A stretch of 64,000 bases of DNA. Source: Gammaproteobacteria bacterium (GTDB lineage: Bacteria > Pseudomonadota > Gammaproteobacteria > Pseudomonadales > Pseudohongiellaceae). Within the stretch, counting starts at the first letter, position 1. Each line of letters opens with the position of its first letter. The position numbers and the translations under genes were made by a program. Below are positions 37,389-46,046 of the stretch, in pieces. The notes beneath the pieces were generated by a model that was given only the letters and a program-made list of their open reading frames with translations, had not been told where the DNA came from and made no database searches. Where the stretch lies: NCBI GenBank assembly GCA_030682575.1, contig JAUXNX010000026.1:124001-188000 (forward strand), read 5' to 3'.

Positions 37389-37519
37389 TTTTCGCATCTG
37401 CTTGCGGCACAAGGCGAACAATGCCTGGAGTTTTTCCGGTCTTGAAAGAGCAAGATTTACGAGTCACCCGTCAGATGCACCCCTTGACCAGAGGGGCTGT
37501 GCAGCTGGGCTGCTCTTCG

Positions 37520-37548
37520 TGGACTTGAATAATCAGCTGGGGTATTCT
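37520..37548 (+). promoter_or_regulatory. Candidate promoter of PQQ paralog 4
   Basis: TGGACT, 17 bases, TATTCT. It shares the GGACTTG box of paralogs 2 and 3, with the spacing one base shorter. The leader would be about 105 bases. Confidence 0.5.
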
Positions 37549-37660
37549 GCCCGCTCTTTTTGATCCAGTGCTGGTGGATGGACCTGCCAAGACCAAAGGG
37601 TAACGGATGATCCGAACTGCTTTAGATCAGTCGGTATTTTTACTCAACGAGGAAATCACA

Positions 37661-39724
37661 ATGATAAACGCGCATGTTGAGTCGGGGGCTTCCCGGCAGC
37701 CAGCAGGTAATCGCTGGCGAACGCTCAAGAGCACGCTGGCTGTAGGCTTGCTTTTGACGGCAGCGGCATCGGTAAATGCACAGGACACAGTAGAGTGGGT
37801 ACATCTTGGTGGCAACGCCGACCATACCCGTTATTCTCCTGCAGCCAACATCACTGCTGAGAACTTTGGTGAACTTAAAGAAGCATGGGTATGGAATGGT
37901 GCGAGCTACGATGCTTCCAGCGGCCGCTCTACCCCCAGTTATGTAGATGGCAAACTCTTCACTGTTGCCGGCCCCCGTCGTCATGTTGTGGCAATGGATC
38001 CCGCTACCGGCGAGACCTTGTGGTCCTACCGTGAACCGAACACCTACCGTTACGAATACTCCATGCGCGCTGACTACGGCAAGGGTGTTGCCTATGCCGA
38101 AGTGGATGGCAAAGGTGTCATTTATATCTCCACACCAGCCTTCTTCCTGGTGGCACTGGATGCAGAAACCGGTGCTCCACTGGAAGGGTTTGGCAAGCAG
38201 GTTCCGGTAGAAGGTTTCCCCGAGTACGGCATCGTTGACATGCTGGCTGACCTGGGGCACGAGTTCGATCCCTACTACGGTATTCCCAAGGAAGTCGGTT
38301 ATGTCACTACTTCTTCTCCACCCATCGTTGTCAACGGTGTGGTCGTAGTGGGTAACTCTGCAGAGCAGGGTTACAACCAGTCCCGTATCGAGAACATCCC
38401 TGGCGATATTCTGGCCTATGATGCCAAGACAGGTGAATTCCTCTGGAAGTTCAACGTCATTCCCCGTCCGGGTGAATTTGGCTACGAAACCTGGGAGAAC
38501 GGCTCTGCAGAGTATTCAGGTGACGTCTCCTCTTGGGCGCCGATGTCTGCTGACCCGGAGTTGGGGCTGGTCTATATCCCAACCAACGGCGGCACGATCG
38601 ATTTCTACGGTGGTGCCCGTCCTGGAGACAACCTGTTTGGCACAAGCCTGATAGCGCTGGATGTGAAGACAGGCGAGCGCAGGTGGCACTTCCAGATGGT
38701 GAAACACGACGTCTGGAACTATGACACCCCGACTGCTCCGGTACTGCTTGACGTGACCCAGAATGGCCGCACTATTCCCGCAGTTGCTCAGGTAACCAAG
38801 CAAGCGTTCACTTATGTGTTCAACCGCGAGACCGGAGAGCCGCTGTGGCCGATCGAAGACCGTCCGGTTCCGCAGTCGCACATCCCGGGCGAGCGTCTGG
38901 CCGCCACCCAGCCATTTCCGACCAAACCGGCTCCCTACGACCTGCAGGGTCTGACAGAAGACGACCTGATTGACTACACGCCGGAACTGCGTGCCCAGGC
39001 AATCGAGATTCTTTCTGAGTGGGAAATCGGCCCATTGTTCACTCCTCCACTGCACCGCGACAATGCCCTGGGCAAGCGTGGTTCACTGTGGTGTCCGGGT
39101 GACGTCGGCGGCGTGAACATCAGTGGCCCGGCCGCAGGTGATCCCGAGACCGGTATTCTCTATGTCACGTCTCTGTCAGGCTGCACCACTCGCCAGGTTG
39201 TACCAGGAGCGGAAGCAGACCTGCGCTACATGACTGACGAAGGCACCACCACTACCGGTACCACCATTGCCCAGTACGCTGTAGGCACTGGCGCCGGTGG
39301 CCCCCGTGGTCCCCAGGGTCTGCCGCTGTTCAAGCCACCCTACAGCCGTATCACAGCGATCGACCTGAACACCGGCGAACACCTGTGGATGATCCCTGTT
39401 GGTGAGACGCCTGACCGCATCAGAAATAATCCAGCTCTGGCTGGCGTCGATGTGGGCAACACCGGAACCGGGGCTCATGCGCCGATGACTGTGACCAAGA
39501 CCATGCTGATCTACGCATCACAGTCCAGTGATGGTTCCCCTGCGCTGTTTGCAGTCGACAAGATGACTGGCAGACAACTAGGCAAAGTGGCTGTTCCAAG
39601 CAACAGTCGCTACGGCATGATGACTTACGTGCATGAGGGCGAGCAGTACATCATTCTGCAGACTGGCAGCACGCTGACGGCCATGTCTCTGCACGGACCA
39701 CGTGCTTCAGGCGCAGCTCACTAA
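37661..39724 (+). CDS. PQQ-dependent dehydrogenase, tandem paralog 4 (most divergent)
   Basis: A 687-residue secreted quinoprotein of the same family, the most different of the four. It has a shorter signal region (TLAVGLLLTAAASVNAQ), FPEYGIVDM in place of FAQTGVVDM, GTIDFYGGARPGDNL in place of the TVDYYGGF segment, and LFTPPLHRDN instead of LYNPPLHRDN. It probably split off first or has a different substrate. It has its own promoter-like element, +20 hairpin and terminator, followed by a REP. Confidence 0.92.
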   Translation: MINAHVESGASRQPAGNRWRTLKSTLAVGLLLTAAASVNAQDTVEWVHLGGNADHTRYSPAANITAENFGELKEAWVWNGASYDASSGRSTPSYVDGKLFTVAGPRRHVVAMDPATGETLWSYREPNTYRYEYSMRADYGKGVAYAEVDGKGVIYISTPAFFLVALDAETGAPLEGFGKQVPVEGFPEYGIVDMLADLGHEFDPYYGIPKEVGYVTTSSPPIVVNGVVVVGNSAEQGYNQSRIENIPGDILAYDAKTGEFLWKFNVIPRPGEFGYETWENGSAEYSGDVSSWAPMSADPELGLVYIPTNGGTIDFYGGARPGDNLFGTSLIALDVKTGERRWHFQMVKHDVWNYDTPTAPVLLDVTQNGRTIPAVAQVTKQAFTYVFNRETGEPLWPIEDRPVPQSHIPGERLAATQPFPTKPAPYDLQGLTEDDLIDYTPELRAQAIEILSEWEIGPLFTPPLHRDNALGKRGSLWCPGDVGGVNISGPAAGDPETGILYVTSLSGCTTRQVVPGAEADLRYMTDEGTTTTGTTIAQYAVGTGAGGPRGPQGLPLFKPPYSRITAIDLNTGEHLWMIPVGETPDRIRNNPALAGVDVGNTGTGAHAPMTVTKTMLIYASQSSDGSPALFAVDKMTGRQLGKVAVPSNSRYGMMTYVHEGEQYIILQTGSTLTAMSLHGPRASGAAH
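37681..37697 (+). promoter_or_regulatory. Conserved early-coding hairpin, paralog 4
   Basis: GTCGGG/CCCGGC with a 5-base loop at +20 after the ATG, the fourth copy. Confidence 0.55.
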
Positions 39725-39748
39725 GAGTTCTGCCACTGAAAAAGCAAG

Positions 39749-39782
39749 AAGCCCGGCCGCCGCAAGGTAGCCGGGCTTTTTT
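39749..39782 (+). terminator. Terminator of PQQ paralog 4
   Basis: AAGCCCGGC...GCCGGGCTTTTTT, a strong stem with a T-run. Confidence 0.9.
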
Positions 39783-39788
39783 CATTCT

Positions 39789-39811
39789 GTAGGAGCGAGC
39801 TTGCTCGCGAT
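39789..39811 (+). repeat. REP palindrome copy 4
   Basis: GTAGGAGCGAGCTTGCTCGCGA, the clearest REP in the window, immediately behind the terminator. Confidence 0.75.
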
Positions 39812-39869
39812 ACTGACGTTGAGTGGATTCTAACGGCGGCGGGAGGCAGGACCCGGTTCTGCGGCTGAC

Positions 39870-40232
39870 CTGCGCCGCTCCGCGGTGCCCTCTCTCCACA
39901 AAAAGCCCTCAAAAGCCGAGGTCTTTTTGCTGCGCTCGGCGCCGGTCTTTCATGCCGCTGAACCAGGCCCTGCCTCCCACCACCTTGTAGATTGCAAAAC
40001 GACTGGTTTTGCAGATTCTTTGAAAGTGCTACAAGATCAGCGTGGGGATCATCGCGGGCGGACCCGCTCCCACAGAGTCAGAAGTGGTCTTGTGTTCGTG
40101 AGTTGCATTTGCAGGGCGTAAAGGGGGGTTGCCTGTGCCCGCCAGCGACAATCAGGGCTGCGCCGAACGCAGCAAAAAGACCTCGGCTTTTGAGGGCTTT
40201 TTGTGGAGAGAGGGGACCGCGGAGCGGCGCAG
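39870..40232. repeat. 73-bp inverted repeat with 217-base spacer
   Basis: Left arm 39870-39942 and right arm 40160-40232 are reverse complements with two mismatches in 73 bases. The spacer contains an inverted REP (40051-40073) and no gene. The structure fills most of the 582-base gap between paralog 4 and gapA. It could form a large cruciform or long RNA hairpin, or be two inverted copies of a short mobile repeat. Confidence 0.85.
40051..40073 (-). repeat. REP palindrome copy 5 (inverted)
   Basis: ATCGCGGGCGGACCCGCTCCCAC, the reverse orientation of the REP consensus, within the spacer of the 73-bp inverted repeat. Confidence 0.7.
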
Positions 40233-40272
40233 ATCCGTCGCAGGTGGGCACAGGCAACACCCCTGGGATATC
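40227..40272 (+). repeat. Dispersed repeat of about 50 bp, copy 3
   Basis: GCGCAGATCCGTCGCAGGTG, then GGCACAGGCAACACCCCTGG and GATAT, starting inside the right arm of the 73-bp inverted repeat and ending 35 bases before gapA. Confidence 0.65.
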
Positions 40273-40306
40273 CAAAAGTTTTTCAACCGTTCAACAGGAG
40301 AAGGTC

Positions 40307-41329
40307 ATGACAGTTCCAAGAATTGCGATTAATGGATTTGGCCGAATCGGGCGCACCGTGATGCGGATCGCCAAGCTGCGGGGTCACTATAACGTGGTGG
40401 CCGTAAACGACCTGGCGAGTGCCGACCACTTGGCCTACGCCTTCAAGTACGACAGCATCCACGGTATCTATCCGGGTGAAGTGTCCATCAACGGCAATCG
40501 AATGCAGATCGATGGCGACCCCTTCGATGTGCTCGCCGAACGCGATCCCGCGAAGCTGCCGTGGAAAGAGCTGGGCGTTGACTATGTAGTCGAGAGCAGT
40601 GGTCAGTTTCGAAAGATCTCCGAGCTCAACAAGCATCTTGAGGCAGGCGCTCGACGCGTGATCGTAACGGTGCCGACCAAGGAGCCTCTGCCTGCCACTC
40701 TGGTGGCAGGCATCAACGATCATGTGGTGACTGGTGACAGCACCATTATCAGCAACGCCAGTTGCACGACAAATTGTGCGGCCCCACTGGTCAAGGTACT
40801 GCACGACGCATTTGGTATTCGCCATGGTCTGCTGACCACCGTGCACGCCTATACGTCCGACCAGAGACTGATTGATGCGCCCCATGATGACAAGCGTCGG
40901 TCACGCAACGCGGCGACCAACATCGTACCGACTTCAACGGGGGCCGCCCGCACCATTGGTGTGATTCTGCCTGAGCTGGCTGGCAAGCTGGATGGCGTGG
41001 CGATGCGGGTGCCCGTGGCAGATGGCAGTCTGGTCGATCTCACCGTGGAAGTGCAGCGCGATGTGACGGTGGAAGAAGTCAATGCGGCGATGTTGAAGGC
41101 GGCCAGCGGAACACTGCGTGGAATCTTGTCCTACTGCACAGACCCGATTGTCTCCAGTGATATCATCGGCAACTCCCACTCCAGCATTTTTGATGCGGAG
41201 TTGACCCAGGTGATGCAAAAGCGCATGGTGAAAGTGGTGGCGTGGTACGACAATGAATGGGGATACAGTACGCGCGTGGAAGAACTGATTGAACGGCTGG
41301 CGATAATGGACGGCATGACACCGGGCTGA
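40307..41329 (+). CDS. gap: Type I glyceraldehyde-3-phosphate dehydrogenase
   Basis: NAD(P)-dependent glycolytic/gluconeogenic enzyme, 340 residues. The NAD-binding start is IAINGFGRIGRTVMR, the catalytic cysteine lies in SNASCTTNCAAP, and the His of TTVHAYTSDQ and the C-terminal WYDNEWGYSTRV are present. The frame is open upstream through the inverted repeat, but AGGAG six to ten bases before the ATG at 40307 fixes the start. Erythrose-4-phosphate dehydrogenase (Epd) is a close relative and cannot be wholly excluded. It stands alone; no pgk follows. Confidence 0.93.
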   Translation: MTVPRIAINGFGRIGRTVMRIAKLRGHYNVVAVNDLASADHLAYAFKYDSIHGIYPGEVSINGNRMQIDGDPFDVLAERDPAKLPWKELGVDYVVESSGQFRKISELNKHLEAGARRVIVTVPTKEPLPATLVAGINDHVVTGDSTIISNASCTTNCAAPLVKVLHDAFGIRHGLLTTVHAYTSDQRLIDAPHDDKRRSRNAATNIVPTSTGAARTIGVILPELAGKLDGVAMRVPVADGSLVDLTVEVQRDVTVEEVNAAMLKAASGTLRGILSYCTDPIVSSDIIGNSHSSIFDAELTQVMQKRMVKVVAWYDNEWGYSTRVEELIERLAIMDGMTPG

Positions 41330-41356
41330 CACGGTGATGTACAAATAAATCGAGCA

Positions 41357-44300
41357 ATGGGCACAGGGGGAGTGATGCAGAAGCGCACGACATTGATGTT
41401 GCGTGGCCGCCGTTTCTGCCTATGGATTGCCGGACTGCTGGGAACGTATTCTCTGTTGGGTTTCGTGCTGGCACCCTGGGTCATCGAGAGGCAACTGGTG
41501 GCGCTGCTGCAGGAGCGCGCCAATCTGCAGGTGATTGTCGAGGATATCCGCCTCAATCCCTTCACTTTGACGTTCAGCATCGACGGACTCGATACCATCG
41601 ACGAGGATGGCAAGCGCCTGATGTCACTCGAATATGGCTTCGTCAATCTGCAATTGAACAGCCTCACGCAGCGCGCCGTGATGCTGGATACGGTGCTGTT
41701 GCAGGGGTTGCATTTTTCCGTGCGCCGCTACAGTGCCAGCGACAACAATATCGCTCGCACTGCAGCGAACTGGAGCGCCAGTGCGGGGCCCGCACCAGAC
41801 CCCGCACCGCCGATGCAACCTACTGTGATTCCACGTCTGCTGATCGCCGATCTGCGTGTGGAAGATACCAGTCTTGCCTTTTCGGATGACGTGCCATCGC
41901 CACCTTTCTTCACCACCATCGATGCTCTGGATTTTGCAGTACAGAATCTCACAACGTTCCCGGATGCCACTGCCGGACAGACACTGAGTCTGACTCTTGG
42001 CAATGGATCGCAGTTGCACTGGTCCGGCACCACCAGTATCAGTCCGCTGCGCTCAGAGGGTGATGTCACACTGCGAGGCCCCTATCCCGATCTTCTCTAT
42101 CGCTATTTTCGTTCGCAACTGTCGGTGCGTCTGGAGGATGGTTGGCTCGACAGTGGGTTTCACTACTCGGTGGGTCTGAGAGGTGGGGATGGGCTGCAGG
42201 CGGCCGTTACCGATCTGCATGTCAGCCTGAGCGATCTGGTCGTTTCTGATGTTGCCAGTGGCTCGATGCTGGCGAACCTGCCGCTGATTGCGCTGGAAGG
42301 CGGCGCGCTGCAATGGCCGCAGCGTAGGTTGAGTCTTGCCACGGCAAGGCTGGATGGTTTCGATCTGCGTCCAGAGAGAATGCGTGATGGTCAAATCAAT
42401 TTCCTGACACTGCTGCCGGAAAGTACGCCGGAAGAACCCGTCCCATCGGTACCCGCAATCACAGGGTCAGGAGCGAGTGCTCCATGGCAGTTGAATGTGG
42501 GGCAGCTGGCGCTTGGTGGCTGGACTGTCAACGTCGTCGATCGTGTGCCAGCAGATCCGGTGGCATTGACTCTGGACATCGATGCCACCGTGGACGACAT
42601 CAGCAACGCTCCGGACGCGAGCATGGCGCTCAACGGCACATTGAATCTGAGCACAGGCGGGGCTCTGCGAGTGGATGGTGCGCTGACGGTATTGCCCGCC
42701 GTCCGATTCGACGGTGACATCGCCCTGGAGCAACTGTTGTTGACCATAGCGCAACCCTACCTTGCAGAGTTTGCGAACATCAGTATCGACGATGGCCGTT
42801 TCAGTATTGCTGGCGAAGTCGGTGCCGCACCGGGATCGCTCAGTTATCAGGGTTCGCTGACGCTTGCGGATCTGGCGGTGACGGACACGGTGGAGCAGGA
42901 GTCTCTGGTGGCTGTCGAGAGAGTGCAGATCGATTCACTGTCAGTGCAGGCTGGCGAACGAATGCAGGTGGACATTACCGACATCACCGTAACGGCACCG
43001 TATGCCCGCGTGGAGATCGAGGTGGATGGCTCCACCAATATTGGTCGTACATTGATCGTGAGCGAGTCAGATCAGGCTGTTGATGAAACCGCGACTGCCG
43101 AAGACACTGTGGCGGAAGAAGTGTCCGCCCCCCTCATGCCGGTGACCATTCAAAGTATTCGCATAGAGCAGGGCAGTGCTGATTTCGCAGACAGGTCGTT
43201 GCCATTGCCATTCGAAGTTCACATGACCGACCTGCGTGGTCAAATATCTGCGCTGTCAACGCGCTCGTCCGAACCGGCGCGGGTCTCGGTGGAAGGGCAG
43301 GTCGATGAGTTCGGGCAAGTGACCATCGGCGGACAGCTGCGGCCGCTGGCGTTTTCCGAATTCACTGAAATCGACATGCGCTTTCGCAATCTCGATATCC
43401 CCTCGATGTCGCCCTACATCATAAAATTTGCAGGACGTCGCATTGACGAAGGTGCTCTGGATGTGGACCTGTCCTACCGCATCAACGACAGTCAACTCAG
43501 TGGCGACAACGCGATGGTGATGCGTGATCTTGTGCTGGGCGAGCGCGTGCCACACCCCGATGCAATGGATCTGCCGCTGGGACTGGCGGTGGCATTGCTG
43601 AAGGATCGCAATGGCGTCATCGATCTCGAAGTACCGGTCAGCGGTGATCTGAACAATCCGCAGTTCGCCTACGGATCTCTGATTCGTAACGCGCTGGCAA
43701 ACATCATCACCAACATTGTCGCTGCGCCATTCCGTTTTCTCTCCAGATTGATCGGTGGAGGCGATGATGAGGACATGGGAGTCATTGGCTTCCTGCCGGG
43801 ACGCGCCGATCTGTCGCCACCGGAGCGGCAGAAGCTGTTACGACTGGCCACGGCCTTGACCGAACGGCCGCAACTGCAACTCAGTATCACCGGTGCATAC
43901 GCCAGCGATGAAGATACGGCAGTGCTTCGGGAGCAATTCCTGGCGCGCCGTATCGCCATGGAAATGGCGCTGGCGGCGCAGGCGCCTGAGCAGGAATCAG
44001 TGGTTGTCAGTCGCACCACCATTCTTGAAAATCTGTACCGCGCTGCACAGCCCGCCACCGCTTCAGGCGCTGATCCGGAAGCATTTCTGGAAAGCCTGCG
44101 CACGCAGCATACCCGTGCAGCCACGGACTCGGAGCCGGAGATGTTTGATGAGCTGGCCTACTCCGAGGCATTGCGCAGAGAACTGCTGCCTCTCGAACCG
44201 GTCGGTCAGGCCGATCTGGAGGGCCTGGCAGCCGTGCGTGCCGGCGCGGTGTCGCGACAACTGGCAGCGACCAGCCCCGAACTGGCCGCCCGAATTGAGC

Positions 44301-44374
44301 TGGCGGGCACAACCGGTATCGATGAATTGACCGATGGTCTGATCAGTCAGGAGATGGAGCTTGCGGCCAATTGA
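41357..44374 (+). CDS. DUF748 (AsmA-like) family protein
   Basis: A large envelope protein of 1005 residues (start uncertain; ATGs at 41375 and 41396 are alternatives, and GGGGGAG precedes 41375 closely). One N-terminal membrane anchor (~21-42, CLWIAGLLGTYSLLGFVLA) is followed by a long beta-rich periplasmic part. The repetitive ERQLVALLQERANLQVIVEDIRL opening, NPFTLTFSIDGL and the C-terminal LPGRADLSPPERQKLLRLA region fit the DUF748 proteins, members of the AsmA/Tam-like group thought to bridge lipids between membranes. No partner gene is adjacent. The function is inferred only at the family level. Confidence 0.85.
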   Translation: MGTGGVMQKRTTLMLRGRRFCLWIAGLLGTYSLLGFVLAPWVIERQLVALLQERANLQVIVEDIRLNPFTLTFSIDGLDTIDEDGKRLMSLEYGFVNLQLNSLTQRAVMLDTVLLQGLHFSVRRYSASDNNIARTAANWSASAGPAPDPAPPMQPTVIPRLLIADLRVEDTSLAFSDDVPSPPFFTTIDALDFAVQNLTTFPDATAGQTLSLTLGNGSQLHWSGTTSISPLRSEGDVTLRGPYPDLLYRYFRSQLSVRLEDGWLDSGFHYSVGLRGGDGLQAAVTDLHVSLSDLVVSDVASGSMLANLPLIALEGGALQWPQRRLSLATARLDGFDLRPERMRDGQINFLTLLPESTPEEPVPSVPAITGSGASAPWQLNVGQLALGGWTVNVVDRVPADPVALTLDIDATVDDISNAPDASMALNGTLNLSTGGALRVDGALTVLPAVRFDGDIALEQLLLTIAQPYLAEFANISIDDGRFSIAGEVGAAPGSLSYQGSLTLADLAVTDTVEQESLVAVERVQIDSLSVQAGERMQVDITDITVTAPYARVEIEVDGSTNIGRTLIVSESDQAVDETATAEDTVAEEVSAPLMPVTIQSIRIEQGSADFADRSLPLPFEVHMTDLRGQISALSTRSSEPARVSVEGQVDEFGQVTIGGQLRPLAFSEFTEIDMRFRNLDIPSMSPYIIKFAGRRIDEGALDVDLSYRINDSQLSGDNAMVMRDLVLGERVPHPDAMDLPLGLAVALLKDRNGVIDLEVPVSGDLNNPQFAYGSLIRNALANIITNIVAAPFRFLSRLIGGGDDEDMGVIGFLPGRADLSPPERQKLLRLATALTERPQLQLSITGAYASDEDTAVLREQFLARRIAMEMALAAQAPEQESVVVSRTTILENLYRAAQPATASGADPEAFLESLRTQHTRAATDSEPEMFDELAYSEALRRELLPLEPVGQADLEGLAAVRAGAVSRQLAATSPELAARIELAGTTGIDELTDGLISQEMELAAN

Positions 44375-44488
44375 GAAGGGTTCGCATTTCGATGCATTTT
44401 TAGTATCGATAGGATAGATATTAATAGATTTTAATTTTATTGCTGGACGGCTAACCTGACGCTGTCAAATTGTCGGGAGACGCTCAGC

Positions 44489-44689
44489 ATGACCAAGACC
44501 ATCAGCTTTGCCATCGTGCACTTTACTGTCGCCTTCACTGTTGCCTGGGCGATGACGGGCAGTTGGATCGTAGGCGGCGCGCTGGCTCTCGTGGAACCTG
44601 CCATCAATACCGTGGCCTATTTCTTCCATGAAAAAATCTGGAAAGGTATCGAAGCCCGTGAGGCGGAGCAGCGCGCGATTCTGGTGTAA
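44489..44689 (+). CDS. DUF2061 small membrane protein
   Basis: A 66-residue protein with two membrane segments. The family pattern KTISFAIVHFTVAFTVAWAM..GSW..GGALALVEPAINTVAYFFHEKIW is complete. Function unknown. The ATG follows GGGAG with A+T-rich sequence upstream (44400-44460) that may hold its promoter. A REP pair follows the stop by a few bases. Confidence 0.85.
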   Translation: MTKTISFAIVHFTVAFTVAWAMTGSWIVGGALALVEPAINTVAYFFHEKIWKGIEAREAEQRAILV

Positions 44690-44695
44690 ACCCCT

Positions 44696-44760
44696 GCAGG
44701 AGCGAGCTTGCTCGCGAAATATTTCAGCGCGGCACAATTTCGCGGGCGGGCTCGCTCCTA
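44696..44760. repeat. REP inverted pair (REPIN-like), copies 6 and 7
   Basis: GCAGGAGCGAGCTTGCTCGC and, inverted, GCGGGCGGGCTCGCTCCT are separated by about 26 bases; even the flanking GAAAT/ATTTC pairs. The pair would fold as a long hairpin in DNA or RNA. No REP-associated transposase (RAYT) gene is in the window. Confidence 0.8.
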
Positions 44761-44861
44761 CGTTGCCCACTGGCAAGTCACCATGCCTGTGGTAGCATTG
44801 CCCCACCAGACCAGTCGCTCCGACACAGCCAAATCAGAAACCAAATCATCCCAGGCCGATC

Positions 44862-46046
44862 ATGCAGTCCTCGCTCGTACCCGAAAGACCATTGGTGATA
44901 TCACCGACACTTGCCGCCACCATTGGCCTCGAAGAGGCGGTGATGCTGCATGTGCTCAGCGAGCTGATGGTCCATCGCGATGTGCGGGTGAAGGATCGTC
45001 TGAGCTGGATCGAACTGGGTCATCCTGATCTCTGCCGCGCATTTCCTTTCTGGGCGCTGATCGATATCAAACGGGTACAGAAGAGTCTGCAGGACCTTGG
45101 CCTGATCCTGATTGATCCGGAAACCGGTCGGCAGGACACCTCCTGGTTCGCGATCAATCAGCCGCGCGATGATGTGCAGGAACAGTCGCGTGCAGTGCCA
45201 GCGGCGACTACGAGAACTTCTGCCGCGCGTGCGGCTCACGAAGAGTATGCAATGCCCGCCAGTGCCGCAGTGCTCAATCCTGCCGCCTCACAAGGTGCCA
45301 GTTACATTCCATCCAACTGGCAGCCGGGTGAAGACTGGATCAAGCAATGTCGCCAGCAGAATATTCCGGAAGAGTTCGTGCAACAGTTGGTGCCCGGATT
45401 TGTCATGTACTGGCGAGAGCGACGTCAGGCGCGCTTTTCCTGGGGCAATGCGTTCTACAAGTATGTGCTGCGCGAGTGGCGTCAGGAGCAAACGCGGCGC
45501 GGCGTCAGCGAGATGGATACCGAAATGTCCACGGACTGGTGGCCGAGCGCGGAGGCGATCAGCATTCTGGAGAACGCGGGCATCAGTGGCACTTTCATTG
45601 AAGATGCGATTCCCGAATTCGTGCTGTACTGGCGTGAGCGGGGTGTGACAACGGGAGCGTGGAACACTCGCTTCATCGAACATATCCGCAGACAGTGGGG
45701 CAAGTATTCCGCGTCGATTCATCATGACACGCAGCCGCGTCGCATCAACGAAGATTGGCAACCAAGTCCGGAGTGTTTCGACATTCTGCGCATGGCCGAG
45801 ATCGACGAGGAGTTCGCGCGCAGCAAGGTCAGTGAATTTGTCCTGTACTGGCGCGACACAAATCAGGTGCACGCGTCCTGGAACACCCGGTTTTTGCAGT
45901 TCATCAAATTTCAATGGGCAAGGCGACTCGATGGGTCGCAGGAAACGAGCTTGATCGATGCACAAGATAAATCCTTTACTGGAAAAAACCAGCAAGGCCT
46001 TGGCGCGGCATTCCAGCGCTTCACAGACCGAAGCTGGGCAGAGTAG
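44862..46046 (+). CDS. DnaT-like protein with three DNA-binding repeats
   Basis: A 394-residue cytoplasmic protein. An N-terminal domain (~15-100, winged-helix-like, TLAATIGLEEAVMLHVLSEL) and an Ala-rich linker lead to three tandem copies of the DnaT C-terminal ssDNA-binding fold at about 152-210, 225-283 and 297-355. Each starts with W.PS/PGE, contains EFVLYWRER-type sequence and ends with WNTRF..(H/F)I..QW. E. coli DnaT, a primosome protein, has one copy. The gene overlaps a lambda-P-like gene by 89 bases, which supports a joint role in loading or restarting the replicative helicase (inference). Confidence 0.82.
   Translation: MQSSLVPERPLVISPTLAATIGLEEAVMLHVLSELMVHRDVRVKDRLSWIELGHPDLCRAFPFWALIDIKRVQKSLQDLGLILIDPETGRQDTSWFAINQPRDDVQEQSRAVPAATTRTSAARAAHEEYAMPASAAVLNPAASQGASYIPSNWQPGEDWIKQCRQQNIPEEFVQQLVPGFVMYWRERRQARFSWGNAFYKYVLREWRQEQTRRGVSEMDTEMSTDWWPSAEAISILENAGISGTFIEDAIPEFVLYWRERGVTTGAWNTRFIEHIRRQWGKYSASIHHDTQPRRINEDWQPSPECFDILRMAEIDEEFARSKVSEFVLYWRDTNQVHASWNTRFLQFIKFQWARRLDGSQETSLIDAQDKSFTGKNQQGLGAAFQRFTDRSWAE

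Noticed and set aside
39992-40306. 105-codon N-terminal extension of the GAPDH frame
   Set aside because: It runs through an inverted REP and the right arm of the 73-bp inverted repeat; the ATG at 40307 has a good ribosome site and matches the family start.
32608-44760. Repeated palindromes considered as a CRISPR array
   Set aside because: Copies are dispersed over many kilobases, in both orientations, without regular spacers, and match REP elements.
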